Below, piece after piece: positions 1 through 11,048 of a DNA stretch of 64,000 nt (position 1 is its first letter; each line of letters opens with the position of its first letter). The position numbers and the translations under genes were made by a program. The notes beneath the pieces are model-generated. The model ran no database searches. It had not been told where the DNA came from and saw only the letters and a list, made by a program, of their open reading frames with translations. Origin of the DNA: Roridomyces roridus (Eukaryota; Basidiomycota; Agaricomycetes; Agaricales; Mycenaceae); NCBI GenBank assembly GCA_029378245.1, contig JARKIF010000056.1:62001-126000 (forward strand), written 5' to 3'.

Positions 1-22
1 TTTGGAGGTGAAAAATACTAAC

Positions 23-362
23 GATCCGCCTCTGCCTCTGCCCTCTCTGCGATTCCCACCTTGTCGCGTGCAGCGAGGATGGTAGGGTCGTTGTGGACAT
101 CCATATTCCCGTTACGCCCGAAAAACCCGGGACCGCGACCGCCGCCACTGTTGCCGCTGTTGCCGCTGCGTACACTGTCCGTCCCACTCATGACGCTTCC
201 GGTGCGGTTGATACCGCCATCTTGGTCGGCACCATCGTCGAGCGAGCGACGTCCAGAACGGCCGAAGAATCCACGGCGGGTGCTGCCAGTGTCATTGGTA
301 GTCTCGACCGGGGGAGGGGCGGGTTCGTTTGTAGTTTGATGATGAGGCTTGAAGAGCGGCAT
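23..362 (-). CDS. Small disordered Gly/Ser/Arg-rich protein, 5' part only
   Basis: This is the first exon of a minus-strand gene whose remainder lies beyond the left edge. Translation from the ATG at 362 gives a Pro/Thr-rich start (MPLFKPHHQ), a central stretch rich in Gly, Ser, Arg and Phe (RRGFFGRSGRRS, later GPGFFGRNG), and then a charged helical segment (ILAARDKVGIAERAEAEAD). The frame meets TAG just after this segment, but the same bases form a good 5' splice site (GTTAGT at 22-17), so I place an exon end at 23. Short basidiomycete proteins with a low-complexity head and an Ala/Glu/Arg helix are common and mostly uncharacterised; I do not assign a function. The N-terminal methionine is the first in frame. 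Confidence 0.6.
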
Positions 363-542
363 AGTGTAGTATTGGTGCTGAAGATAATAGTTCCGTGGAC
401 ATTCTCCCAGCCGCGTTTAAGTACTAGGGCGCTCGAGGAGTGGGAACTCGACGTCATCCTCGGGTTTCTGTAGGCTATATCAGTTTTGTGGTCATTGTGG
501 AGTGAGTCTCCACCAAATGCTCGAAAGATAATCTGGGGATAT

Positions 543-858
543 TAGAGCGTATTGGATCTCGAAAAAAGTGGAATTTCTGTCGAACGAAACTCGCTTAGGA
601 TTAAGCGAGTTTCGACAAAATTGATGGGGATGATCTCGCCCTGAAGCAAGCTCGCCACCGTTCTGCGAGTCTTTGCAGAGGACATTCCCAGAGATGAGTG
701 TGTAAACACCTGTTTTGCTTCCACGTCTGCTGGACCTGAAATGAACAAGAGACTCGCGATTTACTGCTCTCCATCAACTTTGGGATTTCACGAAATCCGC
801 TCCACTTTAACCGAAATTTCGCTTAAAGTGCAGTTTTTTCCAAATCCAATACGCTCTA
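543..858. mobile_element. MITE with 27-bp terminal inverted repeats and TA target site
   Basis: The segment begins TAGAGCGTATTGGAT at 543 and ends with its inverse complement at 858. The inverted ends extend about 27 bp (543-569 against 832-858) with four mismatches. The outermost TA on each side fits the TA duplication of Tc1/mariner-type elements. Inside, 585-618 forms a hairpin in which CGAAACTCGCTTA is followed by its complement. No coding capacity is visible, so this is a non-autonomous element about 316 bp long, sitting 180 bp upstream of the minus-strand gene that starts at 362. Confidence 0.8.
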
Positions 859-947
859 TTCTGGTGGCGCTGGTCGTGCCTGTGTGGAGCGCATGGCGGT
901 CACAGGAAAAGTGGTGAGGAGATCACTACCGCGCTACTCCACCTTGC

Positions 948-1676
948 ATGGAAATTCGCGCATCTCGAGCCTGCAGCTGGCTTCCAAACGTCAAAGGCGC
1001 GAATCAGACAAGACCGTGGTGGACAGGGCTAGAGCATATTCTCAACGAGCACAGGAGATGGAGGGCACCAAGTAATCCTTTTCTCTTTGAGGAATCGGGT
1101 CGTACAACAAGAACGCAGAACGTGGGCAGCGATGCTACCAATGTTTCTAGCCACCGTACGACGCCTAGTTCTTCTCCGACTCTCCTTTCTGAAGTGAGTC
1201 TCGCTGCAACGAATATGAGTGGATACTCGGATTTCGGGATGACACCAGCGCGTACCCAGATTGTGGTGAGCTGCGAGAAACGTCAGCGGGAAATTGAATA
1301 CATAGAAGCAGCAAACGCACTCGTCTCCTCTGCAACGGCTCGCCTGCCAACTCGGCCTGGACGAGGGAATAGAGTGAGATAGTAGAACGAAGCAATCCTC
1401 CCGTATGCGGACCTCTCTATGGGCGACTGCTCGGATTATAGCAGCGCATGTAAAAGCGATACCACAGGACGCGATAAAGGTGTTCATCTTCCAGTTTGCG
1501 GGTTGGGACCACCAGCCGCCAGCGGGTGACCAAACGAATTTCGGATACGGATATCTACCGCCGCCTCCCTATGAACGGCGCTCAGCAGGCATAGGAGAAG
1601 TGAGTCTGGCGCGTACCATGATAAGATGTAGAAATGGGAAATGGGTGGTCGGCCGCAGATGAGGGTTGTTGTGTAA
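948..1676 (+). CDS. Putative small multi-exon gene, function unknown
   Basis: A frame stays open from 948 to 1382 and contains a plausible charged helix (CEKRQREIEYIEAANALV). Splice-like signals suggest exons ending at 1194 (GTGAGT follows), resuming at 1261 after CCCAG, ending at 1373 (GTGAGA), resuming at 1495 after TTCCAG with a Pro/Tyr/Gly-rich exon (GYGYLPPPPYERR), ending at 1599 (GTGAGT) and finishing at 1676 after GCCGCAG. The phases are compatible, but one intron would be 121 nt, longer than usual here, and the start codon is unclear. No family is recognised. It could equally be a decayed gene. Confidence 0.25.
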
Positions 1677-1850
1677 CCGGAGAAGATGAGCGTGATACCT
1701 CTGCTCTCGTCTGCTCTTCCATGAACTTTCGGGCTTGAGGGCTCAATTCAGCTGGAAACTCATTGTCGGCTCGATTCCTTGCTCAATCCGACCATAAAAA
1801 CTATCGGAAGCTAGGCCACACGCGTTACGCCTTGCAATCGACCCGACACT

Positions 1851-3732
1851 ATGTTTGACTCTGTCCGCGCTCGCATAAATGTCCCGCGGACCATGGGATT
1901 CGTTGGGGCGGCCTACATTGTCCGTAGGTATATCTTGGACCGTCTGGAGGACGTCAAAATACAAATGGAAGAAGACCGTGGGGCTAGAGACAAGTGCGTC
2001 TATTCCCTCCCTCCTGCACGCGCTATATAATCCAACGCGTCCCTGTAGTCTCAAGCGCCGCTTCACCCAAACACAATCCGACACTTCGTATACCATCCTG
2101 ATGCTCATACCCGAACTTTCCGACCAGATTCTTCGAGAAATGGACCTTGATTCGATTACGCAGGAGCTACAAGCCCACTCGCGTGCCCGACAAGCCATGT
2201 CCTCCCTCTCCAACTCGGTGGCGAGTAGCGTTGAGCTCGTGAACGCTGGGGAGCCGAGTACTCGGCCAGAGTCACGGTCAGAATCCGAAGCATCATCTTA
2301 TGCTGGATCGACCTCCACGCAGAGTTGGGTTGAAACTAGCCCGGTGAGGGAGGGCAGGGAGATGATACTGGGCGAGTCAGTCGCGCCGGTTCATCTCAGT
2401 GACTCTCTCATGACAACAACTTCCACGGATACGGATTCAAGCTCGAATATGAGCAGCGTTCAAGGGGTTCGTGAACACGCAGATGCTAATTCTCCGTTAT
2501 TGACACTTTATTTTCAGTCTGTGGTAGACAGCACAAGTGGTTCCGAATCTTCTCGGCCCACAAAGGCTGAGTTGTGGAATGAATTGAAGATGCTGAGTGC
2601 GTGATATCCAAATTATGTTCCTCTAATACTGACGACTTTCTTGTAGCGTTTACACGAACGCTAACGACAGTGTATACCACGACATTGCTATCCCTACTCA
2701 CCACCGTGCAGCTCACATTGCTTGCACGAGGACGGTATATTCGGTCTGTCACGCAGCTTGAGAAGCAGCGCCGTCATCAGCCGCTAGTCCCGGACTTGAC
2801 CATGCTGTTGGGTCTTGGTCTGGGTTTCGGCGGAGGGTTAGATTCCCTGCTGAATGAGGATGCGGAGCAGGAGGGTGACTATGCTGCAGGCTTTGAATGG
2901 GAGGAGAATGACCAAGGTCTGGAAGAGGAGGAGGAGATGGCGGCCGCCAAATACCTCACGATGACGTGGTGGATTCTACATGTCGGGTGGAAGGACGTGG
3001 GAGAGCGGGTGCGGCGGGGGGTCGAGGAGGTCTTTAACGGGTACAAGTCATTCCCTATCGCTAAGCGTTATCTTATTCCTTGCCTACAGAGTATCCTTAA
3101 AGACAAAACTGGGGCCGTCAGATCTGCACAGACTGATACACGACGTGCGGAGACGTGTCGAGCATGAAGTGACCTTTGAAGGGATGGAGCGGAAAGTCGA
3201 GTACGTCGGTCCCAAATCTGTTCGCTGCGGACTGACAATTCCTCCATAGCTTTCACACAACCCTACTCCCGCAAACGCCGGAAACGACGCAGCACGTCCT
3301 TACCCATGGCGGCTACGCCTCAACACCAGCTCTCACATCACACTCTTCTCACAAAGATCCTTTCACGCTGCTCCTCGACGAGACGCGGGAGATTATATCG
3401 TCGCCAGACTTTGCATACGTCTTCGAGGCGTGTCTCGACCGTGCGACGGAGGTGCTTCTCTCCTCAGTGGAGAACGCCGTGTTTGCTTCTTCCACGGAAC
3501 CTGTGGCACCGGGCGAGGAGGTTAGGATACGACTGGCTGGTCTGTTGCCCGGCCTTGCGCGGTGGAGCCACCTCGCCCTGAATGGGTTACCGAACGAACT
3601 CGTTGATGTACGTCTTTGTTGGATGCCTCCACCGATGCTCATGCTTCTCTTTTGCAGAATATCTTGGATGTGAGGCAAGTATCGGCTTTGAGCGCAATCA
3701 TATTTGGGCGGTTTGAAGAGCGATTCAAGTGA
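1851..3732 (+). CDS. PEX3: Peroxin-3, peroxisomal membrane biogenesis factor
   Basis: PEX3 is an integral peroxisomal membrane protein that recruits PEX19 and allows insertion of peroxisomal membrane proteins. Exons: 1851-1993, 2049-2466, 2518-2596, 2647-3040, 3090-3200, 3250-3607, 3658-3732, totalling 525 codons plus stop, within the usual fungal length. Family features in order: a short N-terminus (MFDSVRARI) leading into a hydrophobic anchor (TMGFVGAAYIVRRYIL), the NLKRRFTQTQSDTSYTIL block with the MDLDSITQELQ motif, the LTTVYTTTLLSLLTTVQL segment, and late helices including LHDVRRRVE and LDETREIISSPDFAYVFE. Two acidic low-complexity insertions are typical of basidiomycete orthologues. The start is the first ATG in frame and gives the expected N-terminus. 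It precedes copy A of the AAA-ATPase-like family by about 190 bp and looks intact. Confidence 0.93.
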
Positions 3733-3844
3733 AGGTGGTAGTGTACATGTCGTAGTTGCTGGGTCGTTGAATAAAAAACAACTGTTCGTGCCACTGGAAG
3801 CACATTCCCGGCTCTTCCGTTTTGTATCATGCTTCCTGCCAACA

Positions 3845-3877
3845 ATGAGTGATCGTTTACTCTTGTCGCAAACCACC
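3845..3877 (+). promoter_or_regulatory. Family leader motif, first of two upstream of copy A
   Basis: A version of the family leader (GTGATCGTTTACTCTTGTC, then CAAACCACC and ATG at 3878). The ATG here opens only a short reading frame of about 20 codons, so it may act as an upstream ORF or be a relic of a leader duplication. Confidence 0.5.
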
Positions 3878-3896
3878 ATGACATATAGCTCGAGCC

Positions 3897-3923
3897 CGTT
3901 GACCCTTGTCCCTAACCACAACC
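3897..3923 (+). promoter_or_regulatory. Family leader motif, second, next to copy A start
   Basis: TTGACCCTTGTCCCTAACC followed by the ATG at 3924. It matches the core of the leader seen before copies B-F and supports the choice of start. Confidence 0.5.
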
Positions 3924-6156
3924 ATGTCCATCGGCATTGTTGATGTCGGTGACCACTTTGAGCTCACTTTTTACGACAACAAGACCAACTCCCCAGAAGG
4001 TGCCACAATTTCCTTCGCCCAAAGAGCACTCATTGAGGTTGCCTGTAGTGAGCGCCTCCTCGCTCCCGAGTCCTTCCACAACATCTTCAAGCTTCAAACG
4101 AAGGAGCGGGGACTATGACCCCAGTAATGACGGCGAGCATCGCGTCAAACGCGTCAAAAGGGAAAGCGCGACGGCTTCTTCCAACGTGAGTTCGTTGATA
4201 GTGCTCGCCCTCGCCCTCACCATCCTTATTCTCTCCTAGCACATGAATGTACCCTCGGCCCGCGATGATTTCCTCGCCTTCTTCACTCGCCCCCAGACGG
4301 CTTTTGTTAACAAGAGCCGGGCGCTTTTCCAACTGCCAAAGCAATTTCGATATCTCCTCCTCCGTCCTCCAAGATTTGGCAAATCGGCGTTCCTTTCCGC
4401 CATGAGCCAATTTCACGATGTCCACGGCGCTGGGACATTCCAACAATACTTTGGGAGCCAGGATGCGGCCAATGACTTCCCTGACTCCGGCCATAGTCAA
4501 CATCTTTCTTTGGTTTTCGCATTCTGGAGTGTCCACACCCGCACGGATGTTGAAGACTTTGTGCATCAGCTTAAATCTCACATATTCTCTTCATTGAGAT
4601 CTTTTCTCAAGAAGTACGCGAGAGACCTGGAGCTTCCAAACCCGCACACGTACTTGACTCGGGGGGAGGAGGAACCTTTAAAGAGGGTCTTTGTGAGTCC
4701 TTCCCCGCCATCACTCTAATGCAACTAATGGAACATTAGGATCTAGTGAAATCACGCAAGAAAACCCTCTTCGTTGGTGTGGACTCCTACGATACTTCCA
4801 TTCTCGAGGCTATGTTCTCTCATGTGGTGTATCCTCAACTGTACCAGACCTTCATGGCACCTGACGAGGTTGCACGACTGTTCGGTCATCATTTTTGGCG
4901 CCCACTCCAGGCGGGCTCCGAGATCATCGCCAAGCTTCTCGTCACCGGCACCCTATCTCTGCAGGTTCCGGGCCTCCAGGACTGGGTTGCTCCTGCCCCG
5001 AACGATCTTGATTCTTGTTGTGGCTTCACGGCCGACGAGGCTCTCAAGTTCACTCAATCGATTATCCCTGGCGGGACAGTCGATGTAATCGAACTCCAAA
5101 GACAATGTGGAGATTATTTGTTTTCATCCGACGATGAGCAGTCTCTCCTACATCCGCAAATTTTGATCGACCACGTCTCGAAATCGACTTCGGAGCCGTC
5201 GGTGGGCCATCGATTCCGCCTGCTGTCGTCGCTGTTTGATCTCCTTCAATCGGAGTCGGAAGACCGGACCATGGTCACAGTGAAGGGTCTAGTTGACCTG
5301 ATCGCCACCGGCGTCGTGGAAATCGATCCTTCCGAGTTGGATGCGGGGCATGACTTTGACGGGACCTTCGTCTCTTGGAGTGCCTTGTACCATGCCGGGG
5401 CCCTGGCACATGTGCGCGGATCCAAGTCGACATTCCGAGTGGCCCACAGTAAAGTTCTGTCTATGGTGCGAGCCTTTGATCCATCGCCGCTTGATTGCCT
5501 AATTTCCGCTGTTTAGATACACTCTCGGATCGACGAACTTGTCGAGGAGCGCTATCGTAATGTCTCTGCCGGGAACGAACAAATCAATTTCCTTCTTGCT
5601 CTTTCCCAGTACGATCGTCATGATCACCGACCTCTCATGCATGCACTGTCCCAAGTCCTGCGCGACCACGCGCAACCCTTCCTGCGCAACGCCAAGGAAC
5701 CAGAACTGAGTTTGCTGGGGATTCTGGAGCTCGTCATGCGCAACCACCATCTCATCGCATGTACATCCTCCCAACTCCTCGAACCCATCCTCTCGGACCC
5801 CACCGGTGGCAATCACGTCCGGGTCTACGGTTACTCGACCAAGCGCATCCACCATTGGGAAGTCAAGAAGGCTTTGACCCTTCGGGGTATTTGGCAAGCG
5901 GTCAATCCGAATGACACCGAACCCTCGGTGGAGGCTTTAATCCAGCTTCATGAAGAACTGTGCCAAGACGCCGAAGAGAAGGTTTTGGCGCGACCGTATG
6001 CCGTATGCCGTGTGGTCGGACAGTCTTCAAAGGATGGAGACGCGTTTGGTTGGGAGCTTTTTCGAGCCTGAGGGCCTGCATGCTCAGGTCATTGCAGTTG
6101 GGGGCGCCCAAGTGTTGCTGAAGGCGGGTTCGGCGGAGCTGATTATAGTTTCCTAA
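3924..6156 (+). pseudogene. AAA-ATPase-like family copy A, frameshifted near C-terminus
   Basis: Exons by comparison with the sister copies: 3924-3999, 4049-4185, 4240-4692, 4740-5465, 5517-6156, with intron phases 1,0,0,0. The order is: a short Ser/Lys/Arg-rich head with a basic nuclear-signal-like run (HRVKRVKRES); the P-loop (LLLRPPRFGKSAFLS); a Walker B-like strand (LFVGVDSYD); TGTLSLQ; CCGFTADEA; the LYHAGAL..HVRGSKSTFRVA segment; and the C-terminal region (WEV..LTLRGIWQAVNPN, HEELCQDAEEK). At 5997-6010 the 7-bp unit TATGCCG occurs twice in tandem. This shifts the frame so translation ends near 6071 and the conserved last 45 or so residues, still open in another frame to 6156, are lost. 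The remaining frame is clean, so the break looks recent, or it could be a sequencing error. Fungal members of this family are of unknown function. Confidence 0.85.
5997..6010. repeat. 7-bp tandem duplication breaking copy A
   Basis: TATGCCG at 5997-6003 is repeated directly at 6004-6010. Copy B has a single unit at this position (TATGCGG) with the frame open. Confidence 0.85.
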
Positions 6157-6344
6157 GCTATGGGGAGGAGAATGGGGAGGCGGAGGACGATCGAATTTTC
6201 AGTGTTTTCTGCATCTTTGTCGGACAACATATCTTAATTCCTATCGTAACGCGCTGTATTTCTAGTTTCCAGATTACACTGTATCCATCTTCTTAAAGTT
6301 CTTTCCTTGCAATTCCCAGCTGGAGTTTGTGCCTTCTTCCCATC

Positions 6345-6380
6345 AAGTGATCGTTGGCCCTTGTCTCAAACCACAATGTC
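6345..6380 (+). promoter_or_regulatory. Family leader motif before copy B
   Basis: AAGTGATCGTTGGCCCTTGT, then CTCAAACCAC, directly upstream of the ATG at 6381; the same order of blocks precedes the other copies. Confidence 0.5.
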
Positions 6381-8667
6381 ATGTCTACCCTCGACGAGTT
6401 GGACGACGAGCCTTTCGTCTCCGTGATAGACCCGAAGCTTGCTGCAATCTTCTCTTTCGAGCCTTTCGATCCTGATGCCTTGCCGGGTACGAGCGCACTT
6501 CGGACGTCCAATCCGCCCCTTTTCATGTTCTTCTTCAGATTCTTCAGATTACAAGCGAAAGAGTGAGGATAATGGGGCGAATAGTGGAGAGAAACGCGCC
6601 AAAACGCGTACTTCAATGGAGCACTCGAATGTGAGCACTGCCGAGCTTGGTCCCTTCTTTGCTCATGATCTTCTAGCAACCACGTCTACCCCGCTGCACT
6701 GACACGTTTCTTGCTTTGCGCCAAGGGCCGGCCTACGTGGACAAGACTCGCTTTCTCTTTCAATTGCCGGCCAGCTATCGGTACCTCCTGCTGCGTCCGC
6801 CTCAATTCGGAAAGACGACGTTTCTATCCACTCTCTACGAATTTTACGATGTCCAAGCCGCGGAGACATTTCAAGAGCACTTCAAACCCGCGGAGACCTA
6901 CGCTGGTCATAGCCAGCACCTTTGCCTCCCCCTAACGTTCGCAAATTTGGGAACATACAAGAGTTACGAGGATTTCGTGGATCGACTCGAATGGGAGTTA
7001 CGTTTTGCGTTGGAGTCCTTCCTCGTAAAATACGCTACGGAGCTGGACCTCGAGGAACCACAGACATACTTGGCATTTGGAGAGAAAGTGGCTTTGACGA
7101 AGGTGTTGGTGAGCCCGCTATTTTCTTTACCACTCCATTTCTCACCATGGGTAGAATCTGGTTCAATCCCGCGGCAAAACTGTCTTTGTCGGTGTGGATT
7201 CTTACGATGCCCCCCTCCTCGGGAGCATGCGATCCCATCTCGTTTACCCTGCAATCCAACCCACCGTTGTGACGTCCCAAGAGGTTGCACAATTGCTGGA
7301 CCAGTATTTTTGGGAGCCTCTGCAGGCCAGCGGCGACGTTGTAGCCAAACTCTTCGTCGCCGGCACCCTTTCTCTGTCCACTCCCGCTCTCCAAAACCTA
7401 GTTGTTCCCGTCCACAATCCCCAGTCTTGTTGTGGTTTCACGGAGGATGAGGCTCGCCAATTCGCGGCATCAATACTGCCCGGCCAACCACTCGATGTCG
7501 CGGAATTGAGGGCTCGATGCGGATCTTATCGTTTCTCCTCTGAGGAGTGTGTCGATGAACACCTTCTGCATCCTCAGCTCTTGATCGACCTCCTCTCCGA
7601 TCCATCTTTCCAGGATTTTCCGACCAGCGCCTTTGATTTATCGTCATTTTTGCTCAGCCGGCTCCCTTCGGAATCGGACGTCTCAAACATCGTCACACGG
7701 GAGGGTCTCATCGACCTCATCGCCAGCGGTATCGTGGAAATTGAGCCTACCGAGCTGCATTCCGGTAAAGACTATGACGGGACCTCTGTCTCTTGGAGTG
7801 GATTGTACCATGCTGGGGCTCTGAGTCACGTCCGTGGCTCCACATTTCGAGTAGCCAACGGCAAGGTTCTGTCCATGGTGAGAGTGCTTGGATCTGTTGC
7901 CGCTCGCCTGCTCAATTCCCGTGGTCTAGATACATTCTCGCATCGACCGCATTGTGCGGGACCGCTACTGCGTTCTGCACGCTGGGACTGCAAGAATCAG
8001 AATCAATTTTCTGAACGCTCTCGCTGATTACGTTCTCCACGATCACCAACCTCTTCTGGAGGCACTTGCCCAAGTCCTCCGTGACCACACGCGATCCTTC
8101 TTGCACAAAGCAAGTGAGCGGGAACCGAGTTTGCTGGGGGTTCTGGAGCTCCTCATGCGCAATCACAGCCTCTTGGGGTGTTTATCTTCGGAGCTTCTTG
8201 AGCCCATCCTCTCCGACCCCAACGGCAGTAAACACGTCCGCGTCCATGGTTACACGACCAAGCGCATTTATCGGTGGGAGGTCACCACTTTGACGCTCCG
8301 GGGTATTTGGCAAGCGGTCAATCCGAACGAGACTCAGCCTTCAGTGCAAGATTTACTCCTGCTTCATGAAGAGCTATGCCAAGATGACGAAGAGCGGGTT
8401 TTGGTGCGACCGTATGCGGTGTGGTCAGAGAGCCTCGAGAGGATGGAGACGCGCTTGGTTAGGAGCTTCTTTGAGCCCGAGGCCGAGTCTGCGCAGCTTA
8501 TCGCAGTTGGGGGAGCCCGCGTTTTGAGGCGGGCGGGTTCAGCAGAGTTGGTTCTGGTGCCGTCAGCTGAGGAGGATGGAGACGGGGAGCAGGAGGCATG
8601 GGATGTTGAAGGCGACCACGAGAGTTTCGACTGGGGTTACGATGATGATGATGCCTTGTTTCCTTAA
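6381..8667 (+). CDS. AAA-ATPase-like (PF09820-type) family copy B, intact
   Basis: Exons 6381-6486, 6539-6630, 6677-7108, 7155-7877, 7930-8667 give 696 residues. Head: acidic and Ser-rich with a basic run (YKRKSEDNG, EKRAKTR). NTPase from about residue 80: YVDKTRFLFQL, P-loop RPPQFGKTTFLSTL, later Walker B-like VFVGVDSYDAP, VAGTLSLSTPAL and the family hallmark CCGFTEDEA. Then comes LYHAGALSHVRG, which matches the YxxGYLT-type segment of bacterial AAA-ATPase-like/DUF1703 proteins, followed by a C-terminal region (EPSLLGVLELLMRN, WEVTTLTLRGIWQAVNPNE, HEELCQDDEERVL, LIAVGGARVLRRAGSAEL) and an acidic tail. By homology the C-terminal part may be a degenerate PD-(D/E)XK nuclease fold; I see no clear catalytic E-x-K. 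ATP binding is expected from the P-loop; the role is unknown. Start chosen at 6381 rather than the out-of-frame ATG at 6376. Confidence 0.9.
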
Positions 8668-8748
8668 TCTTCTATGTATTTCACGTCGTGGCCGCTGCTA
8701 TCTTTTCTGTATTCGCTTGAGAACACTGTAATATTTTCTGGGACCGTG

Positions 8749-8786
8749 TCAGGTGACCGTTCACCCTTGCTCACAAACCACCACCA
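8749..8786 (+). promoter_or_regulatory. Family leader motif before copy C
   Basis: TCAGGTGACCGTTCACCCTT, then GCTCACAAACCACCACC, directly abutting the ATG at 8787. GGTGACC is an imperfect palindrome shared by copies C-F. Confidence 0.5.
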
Positions 8787-10966
8787 TGCACTATGTCCAT
8801 CCCAATCGTCAATCCCGGGGACCACCAAGCTCTCGCAGAACGCGTTAAAACTGCGGCTAAAAAACCTCGATTCCTATTCGCTCTCTCCGATGACGAGGAT
8901 GAGCCCAACGGTATGGCATATCTCTCTGCAAATAGTGGCACTCCTCTTCAACTGTAAGCTTAGCCAAGCGACCAAATAGCCACCGTGAACAGCGCGCCAA
9001 AAGGAGGCGGACTTCAGCTTCAGGTTCCGCCTCTTCGAATGTGCGTACTTTTTCGCATTTCCTCGGGCTTCCCTCATTCATTGTGTCCTAGCCTCTGTCT
9101 CTACCTCGGGCGCAGGATGATTTTTCCGACTCCCAGACGGCTTTTGTCGACAAGACCCGAGTTCTCTTCCAACTGCCCACTAAGCAATTTCGCTATATCC
9201 TTCTCCGCCCACCGAGCTTTGGAAAGACGGCCTTCCTTTCGGCCATGACCCAATTTTACGACGTACACGGCGATGGGATATTGGAGGAGTATTTCGGCGC
9301 CTCAGGACCCGCCGCCGACCGTAGGCAGCATCTGTCTGTGCCTTTCCTTCAGATTCTGGACTCTTGGTTTTCACTTGGATTCCGAAGGTTTTGCCAGGCG
9401 GCTGAGAACCGAATTATTCATCTCGCTGAATTCGTTCGTCGTCAAATATGCGAGAGAGTTGGGCCTCTCTCAACCGCACAAATACTTGGCCAGTGGAGGT
9501 ACCGAACCGATGAAGACGGTGCTTGTGAGTCAGGACTTGTCCTAGTATTTTTGCGTCTGACCAGACGCCAGGATTTGGTGAAATCGCGCGGAGAAACACT
9601 ATTTGTCGGCGTAGATGATTACGACAATGCCCTCCTTGGGGCCACGATCCCTCCACCCGCGGAGCTTGCCCCGGAAGAGACTTTCATCACTCGCGAAGAA
9701 ATCAGCCGAATTCTCGATTTACACTTTTGGAGTCCTATCAAACTCGCATGCGAGGACGGTGTCGTTTCGAAACTATTCGTGACGGGTACTCTTGACCTAC
9801 AGACCCCGGTTCTCAGAACTCTGGTCATCCCCGTTCCGAACTACCTTCAGTCGTGTTGTGGTTTCACGGAGGACGAGGCTCTCAACTTTGCGGAATCGAT
9901 ACTCGGTTATCCCCTTGCTGCCATCGACCTCAGAGCACGATGCGGCGGATATCTCTTCTCCCCAGAAGAAGAATGTGACCGTGTTCTCCACCCACAACTC
10001 GTGATCAACCACATCTCCGCGTTGTGCTCACAATGGTCGAAGAGCCGTCCATTCGATATGTTGACATCGGTGCTCGATCTTCTTCCAGTGGAGTCGGCTG
10101 TCTCGGATGCTGCATCGCTGAATGGCCTTGTCGAATTGATTGCGAATGGCGGTATCGTGGATGTTGAAGACCGCGGGCCCGACTTTGATGGTAGCACTGT
10201 ATTTTGGGGTGCATTGTACCACGCGGGAGCCCTGACTCGCGTCCATGGCTCCAAGTCTACTTTGCACGTAGCAAACCGGGAAGTTCTGTCGCTGGTGAGA
10301 GACCTTTGACTAATACTATCACCTGTCTCATTGTCGTGCCAGATTCACTCTCGTATCGACCCTCTCGTGCGCCGGTGCGTCACCGTCCTGGAGGAAGCTG
10401 GCCGCAAACGTTTCCTAGACGCGCTGACTGATTATGAGCTCGACCAACACCAAACCCTCCTTGATCTCCTGGGCAAGATCCTGGCAGACCAGACACGACG
10501 TTCCTTGGACAAATCCAGAGAACCCACTCTGCGTGGACTCGTGGAGCTCATCATGCGGAACAGCCCCCTTGTATCATGCGGGCCTTCCACACTCCCGGAA
10601 TCCACCATATTGCCGCCTGCCGATGACGCCACGCCCGTCCGTGTTGTTGGTGTGCACACAGACCACGTTTATCGTTGGGAAATCAAGACTTTGACGCTCC
10701 GCGGAATTTGGCAAGCGGCCAACCCGAATGAAATCGAGCCCTCCGTGGAAGCTCTCCGCGAACTTCATGAAGAATTATGTCAAGATGCGGAGGAGAAGGT
10801 CCTGGCAAGACTGTATAGGGTGTGGTCGGACAGTCTGCACAGGATGGAGACGCGTTTGGTTGGGAGCTTTTTCGAGCCTGAGGTTGAGTATGCGCAGATT
10901 ATTGCAGTTGGTGGTGCTTGTATCTTGAGGCGGGCGGGTTCAGCGGAGCTGATTGTAGTTCCATGA
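8787..10966 (+). pseudogene. AAA-ATPase-like family copy C, 1-bp frameshift in exon 3
   Basis: Exons by comparison: 8787-8910, 8964-9040, 9092-9524, 9572-10294, 10343-10966. Head with acidic DDEDEPN and basic EQRAKRRR runs; P-loop RPPSFGKTAFLSAM; Walker B-like LFVGVDDYDNA; CCGFTEDEA; LYHAGALTRVHGSKSTL; C-terminal WEIKTLTLRGIWQAANPNE and RMETRLVGSFFEPE. Exon 3 is 433 nt where intact copy B has 432: an extra T in the run at 9368-9371 changes frame, so a normally spliced mRNA would stop early. If the 47-nt intron 9525-9571 is retained, frame is restored, which leaves an open stretch from 9092 to the donor at 10294. Without the extra base the protein would be 659 residues. A homopolymer error in the assembly cannot be excluded. 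Confidence 0.83.
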
Positions 10967-11048
10967 GCTGAAACATTTTTTTCCCTTTTGAATCACATTT
11001 GCTATGGAATTTCCTCGAGAACCCACAGCTACATACATACATAAACTG

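Noticed and set aside
9245..10309. A 354-codon single-frame ORF taken as a complete gene
   Set aside because: It begins inside exon 3 of copy C, and is open only because a 1-bp insertion and an unspliced intron cancel. Conserved sequence in the other frame (LNSFVVKYARELGL) shows the true exon.
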